Positions 24,625 to 33,663 are shown, numbered from the stretch's first letter. The stretch is DNA of 64,000 nt from Candidatus Gracilibacteria bacterium CG17_big_fil_post_rev_8_21_14_2_50_48_13 (GCA_002783265.1 PFFG01000001.1:1-64000), one strand, 5' to 3'. Translations and numbers: made by a program. Notes: generated from the letters alone by a model not told the origin.

Positions 24625-26568
24625 ATGAACCGTTCTCCAGCCCGATTCCACACCCTCGACGTTTCCCACGCTCTCGACCATATTCACGAGACCTTCCATA
24701 TATCCATTTCTGACACAGCTGACCTTTTTCTTGCGGTGGGTTTTTCCCACGTCCTCGATGAAGCCATGGCACGCAACACCATGTATAGCCTTGTGCAGAC
24801 GATGCAGGAGATTATTTTGAGTGGCACCCAGGATGTACGGCAGCGTTTTGAAGAGGCCGTACGCAAAGGAAACCTGTACCTGGAGGGTCGGGATATTGCC
24901 AGTATGGGGAAGCTCCACATTGCGGCGGGTTTGCTGACGGGTGAGGAGATGCACATTACGAAGTCCGGCGCGGCCGAAATGTATCTCATCCGCCACGGTC
25001 AATGTACGAATGTTACAGCCAATTTTGATGAACCGCTCTACGATGAAGACGGCAATCCGCTGGGAAGTACGGTGGGAGAGCTTATGGATACGCTTCCAGA
25101 TAATGAATACTTTAACAACATAGCCACCGGTATGCTGACTCCGGGGGATATTCTTCTTATTGCAACCGCAAGGCTGACACGGCACCTCGATGAACATGAA
25201 CTGTCTGGATTCTTCGGAAAAAGCAATTTGGATGTGGGCTTTTTGAATCTGGAGCATCGCCTGAAAGATGATCCTGATGCAGATGTGGCGATTTTGGGGC
25301 TTAAAATGCAGGTTGTCACGCCCGAAACGTCGAAGGCTGGAAGTAGCACGCCTGGATCAGTCGCCGAGGAGAGTTCACCAGAACCCGCTGACTTTGTAGG
25401 CAAGGTACGCCACAGAGCGCGCCTCGTGCGTGGTGGCCTCAGCGATCCGGAACAACGCAAAAAGCTCTATACGCTAGGTGCAATTGTTCTCGGTATTGTG
25501 CTGATCATCAGTATAACTACTGCTCTTGGCAACAACCAGGACGCGGAATTTAAACTTGAGGTCAAGCAACAGTTTGCCGATGCAAAGAACGAGCTGACCC
25601 TTGCAAGAAACAGTAATATTAAGGGAAATCGTGAGGAAGCGCGAACGCATCTTGAAGCATCGAGGGCCATTATTGCCGACTTACAGGCAAAAAATGTCGT
25701 TTCTGCAGACGTCAACGCACTCCTCTCTGATGTAGAAAAGGAGTCGGACGTTGCAAATAAGGTTACCCGTGTGGGCAGTGATGACCCCTTTATTAACGCG
25801 GAAGGTCAGTTTAGCGGTGAAGCCATCAAGGGTCTTGTTGTTTCGGACAATCAACTGTTTGTCTATTCCTCCTCCAGTATTTTTGGTCCCTTCATCAATG
25901 GAACGACAAATGCCAACAAAAAATATACGCTGGAAACCAACGATCTTATTCTTGACCTAACACCCTTTTCCGATATTCGAGGTTTCCTGTTGAAACTCAC
26001 ACCCGATAAAATTGCGGAGTTTTCCAACAATTCCTATAAATTTGTGGATTCGACAGGTATTACCTGGAAAGCAGGGAACTTTATCGATACCTTTGGTAGC
26101 AATGTATACGTCCTCGGGACTGATCAGATCTGGCGCTATACACGGAACAAAGAAGCCTACCGAGGTCCGTCACCTTGGTTGCAAAAAGCCGAGCCCACGC
26201 TTAAGGACGCCGTCTCCTTTGCTGTTGATGGTGCTGTGTATACCTTGATGAATAACGGTGAAGTGAAGAAATTCTTCCGTAATAAACCCGTTGACCTGCA
26301 GATTATTGACGCACCGGAGGAGGTCCTTCGCGGCGTTGACAGTCAGTCAAAGATTCTCACGGAGTCTGATTGGCGACACGTCTACATCTTCAACCACGCC
26401 CACAATTCCGTGGCATCCCTGGTGAAGGTGCAAGGGAAAGATCAACTCGCCTTCGACCGACAAATAATCTTTGAAGGTGCTGAGGTGATTACCGTGACAC
26501 TGAGTCCTGATGAAGGAATTCTGTACGGTCTGACAAAAGAAGGGAAGATCCTGCGCGTTGAATTGTAA
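24625..26568 (+). CDS. Membrane protein with PP2C-like cytoplasmic domain and external propeller-like domain
   Basis: A 647-residue protein in three parts. Residues 1-220 resemble a degenerate PP2C-type phosphatase fold: an early VGFSHVLDEAMARNT, then HITKSGAAEMYLIRHGQCTNV, like the GDSRAYLIRDG strand pair, and GMLTPGDILLIATARLTRHL. Most metal-binding Asp residues are not evident. One membrane helix is at about 283-302. Outside are a charged helical segment (about 305-385) and about 260 residues of repeated beta units (e.g. FGSNVYVLGTDQIWRYT, DEGILYGLTKEGKILRVEL) suggesting a beta-propeller. A transmembrane signalling role is plausible but unproven. Confidence 0.6.
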   Translation: MNRSPARFHTLDVSHALDHIHETFHISISDTADLFLAVGFSHVLDEAMARNTMYSLVQTMQEIILSGTQDVRQRFEEAVRKGNLYLEGRDIASMGKLHIAAGLLTGEEMHITKSGAAEMYLIRHGQCTNVTANFDEPLYDEDGNPLGSTVGELMDTLPDNEYFNNIATGMLTPGDILLIATARLTRHLDEHELSGFFGKSNLDVGFLNLEHRLKDDPDADVAILGLKMQVVTPETSKAGSSTPGSVAEESSPEPADFVGKVRHRARLVRGGLSDPEQRKKLYTLGAIVLGIVLIISITTALGNNQDAEFKLEVKQQFADAKNELTLARNSNIKGNREEARTHLEASRAIIADLQAKNVVSADVNALLSDVEKESDVANKVTRVGSDDPFINAEGQFSGEAIKGLVVSDNQLFVYSSSSIFGPFINGTTNANKKYTLETNDLILDLTPFSDIRGFLLKLTPDKIAEFSNNSYKFVDSTGITWKAGNFIDTFGSNVYVLGTDQIWRYTRNKEAYRGPSPWLQKAEPTLKDAVSFAVDGAVYTLMNNGEVKKFFRNKPVDLQIIDAPEEVLRGVDSQSKILTESDWRHVYIFNHAHNSVASLVKVQGKDQLAFDRQIIFEGAEVITVTLSPDEGILYGLTKEGKILRVEL

Positions 26569-26604
26569 TTTTTCCTTGCAGGTGATAAAAATATCACTAT
26601 CATA

Positions 26605-26640
26605 CTGCTGTAGGTCATCACGAACAACAGCAGCTGTATT
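26605..26640 (+). terminator. Weak terminator-like hairpin before recA
   Basis: CTGCTGT (26605-26611) pairs with ACAGCAG (26627-26633) across a 15-base loop, followed by CTGTATTTTTC. It may end the transcript of the preceding gene. Confidence 0.4.
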
Positions 26641-26646
26641 TTTCCC

Positions 26647-26674
26647 TTGGCTGTGCGGGTAGACCTTCTAGAAT
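26647..26674 (+). promoter_or_regulatory. recA: Promoter of recA
   Basis: TTGGCT (26647-26652), 16-base spacer, TAGAAT (26669-26674). The leader is about 30 bases, AT-rich and then C-rich (CACCCACCCCC) up to the ATG. I see no LexA-type operator. Confidence 0.6.
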
Positions 26675-26710
26675 AGTTGTGACTGGTTATATATTATTTC
26701 ACCCACCCCC

Positions 26711-27793
26711 ATGGCTCAAGATTCCCCCACGACCGATAAGAAAAAAGCAGTGACACAGGCACTTGCTCTCATTGAAAAACAGTTTGGCAAAGGCAGTATC
26801 ATGCGCCTTGGCGAGAATAGCCACATGACGGTGGAAACGACCTCCACCGCATCCATTTCACTCGATCTTGCCCTGGGTGGTGGTATCCCTAAAGGCCGCG
26901 TTGTAGAAATTTACGGTCCTGAGTCCGCAGGAAAGACAACCTTGTGTCTGAGTATCATTGCTCAGGCACAAAAAACAGGAAGTCAGGCCGCATTTATCGA
27001 TGCTGAGCACGCACTCGACCCCATCCACGCAGAAAATATTGGTGTGGATATCAATAATCTTCTCATTTCTCAACCCGATTCTGGTGAACAGGCTCTTGAA
27101 ATAGTCGAGACTTTGGTACGCAGTGGCGCTGTTGATGTAATTGTCGTCGATAGTGTTGCCGCTCTCACACCAAGGGCAGAGCTTGAAGGCGAGATGGGCG
27201 ATAGTCATATGGGTCTCCAAGCACGACTTATGAGCCAGGCACTGCGCAAGCTCACCAGCATTGTCAATAAAACCAATACAACGGTGATTTTCATTAACCA
27301 GCTTCGTATGAAGATTGGCGTCATGTTTGGTAATCCAGAGACGACAACGGGTGGTAATGCACTGAAGTTTTACTCCTCCGTGCGTATTGAGGTGCGCAAG
27401 AAAGCAGCCATCGAACAAGGGGTTGGAGACGCAAAGCAGGCCATTGGTCTTCGCGTACGCGCAAAAGTGGTCAAAAACAAAGTTGCCCCTCCATTCCGTC
27501 AAGCAGAGTTTGATATTATGTTCAATGAAGGCGGCATTTCCCGGGAAGGCGATATTCTTGATACCGGCGTCACTTTCAACTTAGTCAATAAGTCTGGTTC
27601 CTTCTACGCCTACAAAGACACGAAGCTTGGGCAGGGAAGAGAGCAAGCAAAAACCTTCCTCCGTGCCAATCCCAACATAACAGACGCTATCGAAAAAGAT
27701 ATTCGTGCGGAAGCGATGAAAGATGCGAAGGTGCGTGCACCAGAGGCCTCCAAAGATGATGAAGAGGATATGGAAGACGATACAGAAGAATAA
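26711..27793 (+). CDS. recA: Recombinase RecA
   Basis: A 360-residue DNA strand-exchange protein. Signatures: [13 protein letters not shown] (23-35), Walker [10 protein letters not shown] (69-77), [22 protein letters not shown] (Walker B and loop 1), [31 protein letters not shown], and the acidic C-terminal tail (DDEEDMEDD). Length is standard. A strong terminator follows the stop, separating it from recX. Confidence 0.98.
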   Translation: MAQDSPTTDKKKAVTQALALIEKQFGKGSIMRLGENSHMTVETTSTASISLDLALGGGIPKGRVVEIYGPESAGKTTLCLSIIAQAQKTGSQAAFIDAEHALDPIHAENIGVDINNLLISQPDSGEQALEIVETLVRSGAVDVIVVDSVAALTPRAELEGEMGDSHMGLQARLMSQALRKLTSIVNKTNTTVIFINQLRMKIGVMFGNPETTTGGNALKFYSSVRIEVRKKAAIEQGVGDAKQAIGLRVRAKVVKNKVAPPFRQAEFDIMFNEGGISREGDILDTGVTFNLVNKSGSFYAYKDTKLGQGREQAKTFLRANPNITDAIEKDIRAEAMKDAKVRAPEASKDDEEDMEDDTEE

Positions 27794-27800
27794 TTCTCAT

Positions 27801-27830
27801 GCCCAGCAGATCGTTCTGCTGGGCCTTTTT
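27801..27830 (+). terminator. Intrinsic terminator between recA and recX
   Basis: GCCCAGCAGA (27801-27810) pairs perfectly with TCTGCTGGGC (27815-27824) around a TCGT loop, followed by a T-rich run. It lies 7 bases after the recA stop and 10 bases before the recX ATG, so recX depends on readthrough. Confidence 0.88.
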
Positions 27831-27839
27831 CCTCTCACC

Positions 27840-28328
27840 ATGCAACCCTATTCACACAAAAAAGCTCCTCGCCTTTGGACGGAAGCGAGTGTCTGGAGCC
27901 ATTTTCTCCGAAAACTAGGGAGACGTGCCTGGGGAAGTGAAGAACTGTATCAAGATGCTCTTCAAAAGTATGCAATTCCAGAGTCCCTTGCGCAGCCAGC
28001 CATCGAGAAACTCTATCACATGAACATCCTTGATGACGGACTCTATGCCGAGCAACTTCTTCGGCAATGTCAGCGAAAAGGGTATGGACCAAGACGTATC
28101 CAAAATGTCTTTCGCACCAAATTCCTTGGTTCCGAGCATATAGATCGATTGTTCCCGCGCGTTTTGGGTGACGAGCAAGCATCAATCGGACCCGTTGCAG
28201 AAAAAAAATGGGCTACTATGCCGGCAAAACTGAGCCAAGAACAAAAGGAGGCTCGCCTCTTTCGCTTTCTTGTCGGGCGCGGATTTTCTTCACAAGCGGT
28301 CATGTCCGTTATACAATCACTGCGATGA
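27840..28328 (+). CDS. recX: Regulatory protein RecX
   Basis: A 162-residue modulator of RecA filaments. It shows the RecX helix repeats: WSHFLRKLGRRAWGSEEL, then AIEKLYHMNILDDGLYAEQLLRQCQRKGYGPRRIQNVF (the family typically has L...g.lDD..fA....s...kG..ri...L), and a last repeat with LFRFLVGRGFSSQAVMSVI. The ATG at 27840 is chosen because the frame upstream overlaps recA and the terminator. Its position after recA is the usual one. The stop overlaps the next ATG by four bases. Confidence 0.88.
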   Translation: MQPYSHKKAPRLWTEASVWSHFLRKLGRRAWGSEELYQDALQKYAIPESLAQPAIEKLYHMNILDDGLYAEQLLRQCQRKGYGPRRIQNVFRTKFLGSEHIDRLFPRVLGDEQASIGPVAEKKWATMPAKLSQEQKEARLFRFLVGRGFSSQAVMSVIQSLR

Positions 28329-28780
28329 CCAACTATACACCACGCCGCATATCGGCAACCTATCAGATAATCATTATTGGAGGATTTATCATCCTCTTTT
28401 TGCAGCTATACACCCATGCAACAAGCATGTATCGAGATTCTCAATCGAGTGAACAGGTGACGCGTTTCCAGGAAACGAACAAACAAATAGAAAACGATAT
28501 ACGTGAAAAGCAGTTAACAGCCTTTACCCTGACACTCCCCGCCGTAGAGGAAAGGGAAGCAAAACTCAACGATGCAAAAAAGTATCTTGATGAAACCGTC
28601 ATGGTCGTCAGCGACTCAGAAGCCATGGCTCATGAGTCCATAAAGCTCCCGAGTGAAGAAAATGTTTTCAAAGAACCCGTCTCTCTCGACTTTATTGCTG
28701 GTGATAATGCAAAAATCGAAAGCATGAAACAACGCCCCAAAATTGATCAGTGGAAGTGGGTTTTGTTTAAGGTTGAGTAG
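28325..28780 (+). CDS. Single-pass coiled-coil membrane protein, FtsB/FtsL-like topology
   Basis: A 151-residue protein: short cytoplasmic N part (MTNYTPRRIS), one membrane helix at about 12-29 (YQIIIIGGFIILFLQLYT), then a charged helical stretch at about 35-80 likely to form coiled coil (EQVTRFQETNKQIENDIREKQ) and a less ordered C part. This is the layout of FtsB/DivIC and FtsL cell-division proteins, but I see no diagnostic motif. ATGA overlap with recX suggests co-translation. Confidence 0.55.
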   Translation: MTNYTPRRISATYQIIIIGGFIILFLQLYTHATSMYRDSQSSEQVTRFQETNKQIENDIREKQLTAFTLTLPAVEEREAKLNDAKKYLDETVMVVSDSEAMAHESIKLPSEENVFKEPVSLDFIAGDNAKIESMKQRPKIDQWKWVLFKVE

Positions 28781-28882
28781 TCTGAGACTATAAAAACCTC
28801 CCTATGTGGATCCAGTGACCTCGAACTAACCTGCTTCATAAAACAACGAAGCACTCAGGTGCCTTTATCTTCTCGCTTCGAA

Positions 28883-28959
28883 TGGTGGCTGGGAGCAGAT
28901 TTGAACTGCCGACCTCAGGGTTATGAATCCTGTGCTCTAACCAACTGAGCTACCCAGCC
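28883..28959 (-). tRNA. tRNA-Met (elongator, anticodon CAT)
   Basis: A 77-base cloverleaf: acceptor GGCTGGG/CCCAGCC, D stem GCTC/GAGC, anticodon loop TTCATAA, T arm GGCAG-TTCAAAT-CTGCT, discriminator A and an encoded CCA. The 5' bases and D arm match elongator Met rather than the CAT-bearing Ile tRNA, though Ile2 cannot be fully excluded. Confidence 0.9.
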
Positions 28960-28979
28960 TTGGTCTTTGAACGTGCATT

Positions 28980-29007
28980 ATTATAAAGATGCGGTGGGTC
29001 AGGGCAA
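28980..29007 (-). promoter_or_regulatory. Promoter of tRNA-Met
   Basis: TTGCCC (29007-29002), 16-base spacer, perfect TATAAT (28985-28980), 20 bases before the tRNA 5' end. Confidence 0.68.
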
Positions 29008-29136
29008 GACTATTACAAATTTTATCAGGCAAGTGACATCGAGCCTGAAAACATGGATCAGTGTACCCCTCTCAAGAAACACTCGACATTCAAAGCAATC
29101 GTCCTATTCTACTAACATATACTCTTGCTTCTTTTT

Positions 29137-29454
29137 ATGACTGAAGACCTTCCCGATTTGTCGGCAATACCCAAGATAGAAAGTCAAGAAACACCTCGTC
29201 AGCTCATAGATGTTGATATATACAAAGAACTATATCACATTCTGATCTTGTACTATGGGGACGATGTACATATGAAAGAAAGCCTGAAAACCTGTGAGTT
29301 TTTACCGGTAAACTACAGCTCACGCGTCAACTTTAGTATTCCGAAAAGTTGCTATGAAGCGTGCATCATCGCACTAAAAACCATAGAGCAATCTGCTGCA
29401 AAAGACCTTTCTCTCCGCAGTAAGAAGGTTTTGGATGCTCTCGGCACAGTATAG
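29137..29454 (+). CDS. Hypothetical protein (105 aa)
   Basis: A small acidic N-terminal region (MTEDLPDLSAIPKIESQETP) is followed by helices: VDIYKELYHILILYYGDDVHMKESLKTCEF and CYEACIIALKTIEQSAAKDLSL. No membrane segment, signal or known motif. The ATG at 29137 has the pyrimidine-rich leader typical here (CTTGCTTCTTTTT) and a TATACT box at 29118-29123. It ends three bases before the convergent tRNA-fMet gene. Function unknown. Confidence 0.55.
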   Translation: MTEDLPDLSAIPKIESQETPRQLIDVDIYKELYHILILYYGDDVHMKESLKTCEFLPVNYSSRVNFSIPKSCYEACIIALKTIEQSAAKDLSLRSKKVLDALGTV

Positions 29455-29457
29455 TTT

Positions 29458-29533
29458 TGGTTGCGGGGGTTGGACTCGAACCAACGACCTCCGGGTTATG
29501 AGCCCGACGAGCTGCCAACTGCTCTACCCCGCT
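29458..29533 (-). tRNA. Initiator tRNA-fMet (anticodon CAT)
   Basis: A 76-base cloverleaf with initiator marks: an unpaired 1-72 position (A1 opposite A72), A11:U24 in the D stem (GAGC/GCTC), three G-C pairs at the base of the anticodon stem (TCGGG-CTCATAA-CCCGG), and an encoded CCA. Most bacterial initiators have C1-A72; A1-A72 is unusual. Confidence 0.93.
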
Positions 29534-29550
29534 ACGCTTAAAACATGTGT

Positions 29551-29578
29551 AGTATAAAGTAAAAAAATCTAGGTGCAA
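29551..29578 (-). promoter_or_regulatory. Promoter of tRNA-fMet
   Basis: TTGCAC (29578-29573), 16-base spacer, TATACT (29556-29551), 17 bases before the tRNA 5' end. Confidence 0.65.
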
Positions 29579-29589
29579 GGAAAAGTACA

Positions 29590-30210
29590 CTACCGAACTA
29601 CGCGTGCCGCAATCTGGTTTGGTTCTAACACCTTACCGTGTCGTGCTTTTGTTTGAAAACCTGGTCGCTCAATGCGAATGACAATATTCGCAGTGTAGGA
29701 AGGAGCGTATTTTCCCACGGCAACATGCGCTCCCTGAATGCCGTGCTCCACATCAACGACACACTGATAGCCGTTTTTTTGCGTCCAATCGTATAATTTT
29801 TTCTCAATATTGACCTGATATTCTGAAGAGCCCTGGGCCCCTGAAAAAACGTAAAATCCCTCTGGAGCATCACCCGTAGTCACATTCACCACAATCGATT
29901 GTCGCGAAATAATTGGGATAATCAGACCTCCAAAAGATATGGTGAGATCCTGGGGAAGAATAGTCGGAGAAACTTGTACGTTCGAAAATGGGAAATCCTG
30001 ACCTGCGGCAATGCTCGACGAGATCTTATGCTGCATTTGCGGCATTATATCCATTTGCGTCGTGCATGCCGCCGTTGAACATGCAGTAAGAATGGGAAGA
30101 AGCCTCACGATCTTTTTTCGCAGATGCTCGAAAATTTTGGTCGGGAGAACTCCATTTTCTGACGTATTTTCCACATGAGGAAGACTGTTTCCCTCAGGTT
30201 GTTTGTTCAT
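29590..30210 (-). CDS. Probable membrane-anchored or lipoprotein, unknown function
   Basis: A 206-residue protein. Residues 1-34 are polar and charged; then comes a short hydrophobic stretch RLLPILTACSTAACTTQ, with lipobox-like LTAC (Cys44) and TAAC (Cys49). Such a long polar region before a lipobox is atypical. The C-terminal 150 residues alternate beta-like strands (QSIVVNVTTGDAPEGFYVF, ANIVIRIERPGF). It lies eight bases after the LOG-family gene and should be co-transcribed with it. No family recognised. Confidence 0.6.
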   Translation of the reverse strand: MNKQPEGNSLPHVENTSENGVLPTKIFEHLRKKIVRLLPILTACSTAACTTQMDIMPQMQHKISSSIAAGQDFPFSNVQVSPTILPQDLTISFGGLIIPIISRQSIVVNVTTGDAPEGFYVFSGAQGSSEYQVNIEKKLYDWTQKNGYQCVVDVEHGIQGAHVAVGKYAPSYTANIVIRIERPGFQTKARHGKVLEPNQIAARVVR

Positions 30211-30218
30211 ATTTTTCT

Positions 30219-30851
30219 TTAGCCACGAGCTTTACCAAATTTCACATCCACCACACGTCCATCTTCGTGGATCGGTGTCGGGTAGAGATGGATCACTTTA
30301 ATTAACTTTTCGATGAGTTTTTCAGGATCATCATCGGTGACAATGTTTGGCGTTACGGACCGGTCTGCCTTCCCGATGAATTCGAGAAAATAATCCGAAA
30401 GACCACCCGAGTTTGTCAAAATACCAATGGGTTTTCCTTCTTCAAAGGCCACCGTGAATTCATTCATTGTTCCAATACCACCGCCGAGAAAAACGACACC
30501 ATCAGATGAACGGATATTCATGATATCACGCTCCATAAAGCCGAGGGCAGAGAAGATAATAATATCGTAGTATTCATTGGGCGACTTGTATTCACGCACA
30601 TGCTCGTGCTCGGAAAAGGCAGGGGAAACACCCAGTACGAAACCACCCGCTTCCTTGGCTCCCTTCGCCGCAAAGTGGGGTAATCCTGGGCAGGCTCCGG
30701 TAATCGTCATGCAGTTGTTTTTTGCGATAGCACGTCCGACCCGTTCACATTTCGCTTCGTTATCTTTTTTGTAGAGTGTCGGACCAGAGGCAGAGCCCAT
30801 GACGCCGATTTTCAGTTTTCGCGTGAGATTGTTTTTTGTTTTCGTTGGCAT
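30219..30851 (-). CDS. LOG-family Rossmann-fold protein (lysine decarboxylase-like)
   Basis: A 210-residue protein with the LOG/TIGR00725-type fold: KIGVMGSASGPTLYKKD near the N terminus, TGACPGLPHFAAKGAKEAGG, and VVFLGGGIGTMNEFTVAFEEGKPIGIL, the PGGxGTxxE nucleotide-binding signature with the catalytic Glu. LOG enzymes cleave ribose phosphate from nucleoside monophosphates; the exact substrate is unknown. The start at 30851 lies 25 bases after a perfect TATAAT, which rules out longer starts at 30878 and 30893. Confidence 0.82.
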   Translation of the reverse strand: MPTKTKNNLTRKLKIGVMGSASGPTLYKKDNEAKCERVGRAIAKNNCMTITGACPGLPHFAAKGAKEAGGFVLGVSPAFSEHEHVREYKSPNEYYDIIIFSALGFMERDIMNIRSSDGVVFLGGGIGTMNEFTVAFEEGKPIGILTNSGGLSDYFLEFIGKADRSVTPNIVTDDDPEKLIEKLIKVIHLYPTPIHEDGRVVDVKFGKARG

Positions 30852-30876
30852 GCGTAGAGAAAAAAGTTTTCGTTTC

Positions 30877-30905
30877 ATTATACCGCAAAACACCCCTCGT
30901 CACAA
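30877..30905 (-). promoter_or_regulatory. Promoter of the LOG-family and lipoprotein pair
   Basis: TTGTGA (30905-30900), 17-base spacer, TATAAT (30882-30877). The -35 lies within the loop of the alaS terminator. Confidence 0.75.
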
Positions 30906-30917
30906 GTGCGAAGGGTG
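30887..30917 (-). terminator. Intrinsic terminator after alaS
   Basis: On the minus strand a 9-bp stem (30917-30909 with 30899-30891, one G-U pair) with a 9-base loop is followed by TTTT. It overlaps the promoter of the next gene. Confidence 0.6.
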
Positions 30918-30935
30918 CATCGAGATACGGTATCC

Positions 30936-33575
30936 TTATCCAGCAAAGTGCGCACTGGTAATTTCCCCAAAGGCATTCATGTTCATACCCACACCTTGCA
31001 CCATTCCATCGTTTCCGCCGCCTTTTCCACCAACAACATCCTTTATTCGATCAAACACTGCACGTGCAGACAGCGCTGCATCCGTTGAGTAGAGCACGTA
31101 ACTTCCTGTAGCATTAGCGATAAGACCCGCCTTCGACTCGCCCCGCGACTTTAAAATATGTGCCACTTGCTTTAAGGCATCCATGGAATCTAGGTCAACC
31201 TTTGCGAGAATGACTCCACCTTCAATGCGCGTAGAAAGCTCCTCCGCAACAGTTTTTGCACGCTGCATTTCCATGTCTTTTTGCTGACTCTCCAAAGATT
31301 TCAGCTGGGCTTTCATTTGCTCAACTTTATCCACCACATCGGCAAAGGACGTACTCTTCGTTTCCTCAGCAAGGGTACTTAAAATGCCTTCATGTCGAAC
31401 CAACTGTTCATAGACATTAACCCCTGTCAGCATCTCGATACGTCGAACACCGCTTGCGACGGAAGATTCCTTGAGAATACGCGCGATGCCGATTTCCGAA
31501 GTATTGGAAACGTGGGTACCTCCACAAAACTCGACGCTGTAGGAATCACCAATACTCACCACACGAACCGTCTCGCCGTATTTATCGGTAAAGAGTCCAA
31601 TAGCACCAATCTCACGTGCCTTTGCCAAAGGCATTTCTTCTTTCTTCACGGGATGCCAGCTATTAATTGCATCATTCACTTCCTGTTCGATGAGGGTCAG
31701 TTCTTCCGTTGTGAGTGCCCGGGCACAGGAGAAGTCAAAACGGGTCCTTTCCGCATCAACGTAGGAACCTGCCTGTTCAATGCTATCACCCAGGTACTTT
31801 TTTAGTGCCTTATGCAGAAGGTGCGCCCCCGTATGAGACGCCATAATGCGACGGCGACGATCTTCTGCCACATGGCAAAACACCTCGCGACCTTCCAGTT
31901 CAAAACTCGACACTGTGCTATGACCATCGATTTCACCAAAGTGCACCCAGACATCGTCATATTTCTGCGTATCCACCACATGGAATTGGAAACTGTCATC
32001 GCCAATGGTTCCCGTGTCACCAACCTGACCACCACTTTCCGCATAAAAAACCGTCGCGTCGAGCACTAGTGCAAACTCACGTTCACCTGAGGGTATGACT
32101 TTGAGAATCTTCGCGCCGCGCATAAAGAGCAGGGGAGCGCCAGTTGCGGTCAGCTCGTATCCGCGGAAGTCGGTCTTCGGAAGCCCTTCAAGGGCCGTCT
32201 GCACCGCTTCGCGACCACGCGCAAACATGTCTTTCGATCCTTCACGGCTCCGTTGCTGTTGTTCTTCGTAGGCAGAGGTGTAGGCCTCCATATCAACCTC
32301 TATTGCGTGTTTTTTCGCAATCTCTGTGGTCAAACTAATGGGGAAGCCGAAGGTATCGTGCAGTTGAAAGGCTGCCTCTCCAGAAATAATGCCGCCACTG
32401 ATCTTCGCATCTGCTATAGCCTTTTCTAGAATTTTCTCACCGCGTGCTAGGGTCTGAAGAAACTTCTCCATTTCAAGCGTAATCACCTGCACCACGATAT
32501 CAAAACGTTCGACAATTTCCGGGTAAAAATCACCCATTTGATCACGAATAATGGCAACCAAGTCAGGCAGTATCGTTGGAGCATCTTCCTTGAGAGCGCG
32601 CAGATTATAGACGGCACGGCGCAGTAAGCGACGAAGAACATACCCTCGCCCCTCATTTGATGGAGAAACACCATCGGCAATAATAAACGAGCTACTTCGT
32701 ATGTGATCCACGACGATGCGGAAGGCTTTCGTAGTTAAGGTCTCGTGTTCATTCATCTCATGACCGGATTTCACAAAACCAGGATAGGCAACTCCCGTTG
32801 CTTTTTCCACGGCTTCGATGAGGGGCCGAAAAATATCCGTCTCAAACACGGTTGGCGCCCCCTGCAAAATCATCGCCATGCGCTCGAGACCCATGCCCGT
32901 ATCCACATTTTGCTTCGAGAGTTTTGTAAAATTTCCTTCGCCATCACAGGCAAATTCCATGAAGACGTTATTCCAAATTTCCAAATAACGTGGATTTTCG
33001 CCTCCAGGGTAATTTTCAGGACCTTCATAGGGTATGCCCGTGTCGTAATGAATTTCCGTATCTGGACCACATGGTCCCTTTGCACCGTACACAGGCCACC
33101 AGTTATTTTCCTTGGGGAGGGGAACAATGGCGGATGCATCCAGGCCAACTTTTTTCCAGATATCCATGGACTCTGTATCGAGAGCAACCTGGTCGTACCC
33201 CTCAAACACTGTTGCAGAAAGCTTCTTCGGATCAATGCCCAATTCTTCAGTCAAAAAACGATAACTGAGTGCAATGGACTCTTCTTTAAAATAGTCGCCC
33301 AGACTCCAGTTACCCATCATTTCAAAAAATGTGAGGTGCCGTTCATCACCTACATCATCAATATCACCTGTGCGAACACACTTTTGTACGGAAAAAAGCC
33401 GAGATCCCAGTGGATGTTCCTTCCCTAACAGGTAGGGAACAAGCTGCTGCATACCCGCCGTTGTAAACAACACCGTTGGATCGTTGGCTGGAACCAGGGA
33501 AGAACTCGGCAAATGCGCATGGGCGTTTGCGAGAAAAAAATCGATGAATTTTTGGCGTATCAAACGTGATTCCAC
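30936..33575 (-). CDS. alaS: Alanyl-tRNA synthetase
   Basis: An 879-residue enzyme charging tRNA-Ala. Signatures in order: MESRLIRQKFIDFF, PTVLFTTAGMQQLVPYLLG, CVRTGDIDDVG, HLTFFEMMGNWSLGDYFK (motif 2), the editing domain with MASHTGAHLLHKALKK (HxxxH) and VEFCGGTHV (CxxxH), and a C-terminal domain ending in VVGGKGGGNDGMVQGVG. The start is GTG at 33575, with leader TTCAACCACC and no Shine-Dalgarno. Length is typical. Confidence 0.97.
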   Translation of the reverse strand: MESRLIRQKFIDFFLANAHAHLPSSSLVPANDPTVLFTTAGMQQLVPYLLGKEHPLGSRLFSVQKCVRTGDIDDVGDERHLTFFEMMGNWSLGDYFKEESIALSYRFLTEELGIDPKKLSATVFEGYDQVALDTESMDIWKKVGLDASAIVPLPKENNWWPVYGAKGPCGPDTEIHYDTGIPYEGPENYPGGENPRYLEIWNNVFMEFACDGEGNFTKLSKQNVDTGMGLERMAMILQGAPTVFETDIFRPLIEAVEKATGVAYPGFVKSGHEMNEHETLTTKAFRIVVDHIRSSSFIIADGVSPSNEGRGYVLRRLLRRAVYNLRALKEDAPTILPDLVAIIRDQMGDFYPEIVERFDIVVQVITLEMEKFLQTLARGEKILEKAIADAKISGGIISGEAAFQLHDTFGFPISLTTEIAKKHAIEVDMEAYTSAYEEQQQRSREGSKDMFARGREAVQTALEGLPKTDFRGYELTATGAPLLFMRGAKILKVIPSGEREFALVLDATVFYAESGGQVGDTGTIGDDSFQFHVVDTQKYDDVWVHFGEIDGHSTVSSFELEGREVFCHVAEDRRRRIMASHTGAHLLHKALKKYLGDSIEQAGSYVDAERTRFDFSCARALTTEELTLIEQEVNDAINSWHPVKKEEMPLAKAREIGAIGLFTDKYGETVRVVSIGDSYSVEFCGGTHVSNTSEIGIARILKESSVASGVRRIEMLTGVNVYEQLVRHEGILSTLAEETKSTSFADVVDKVEQMKAQLKSLESQQKDMEMQRAKTVAEELSTRIEGGVILAKVDLDSMDALKQVAHILKSRGESKAGLIANATGSYVLYSTDAALSARAVFDRIKDVVGGKGGGNDGMVQGVGMNMNAFGEITSAHFAG

Positions 33576-33663
33576 GGTGGTTGAAGGTTAGAATAAACAG
33601 TCGCCCCCATGGTACCGAGGAGCCGTACATTTGACAAGCCTCACTAGACTTATCTCCCTCACT

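Noticed and set aside
24589-25257. Minus-strand ORF of 222 codons
   Set aside because: It is antisense to the PP2C-like/propeller gene, with no known motif.
26858-27502. Minus-strand ORF of 214 codons
   Set aside because: It is antisense to recA.
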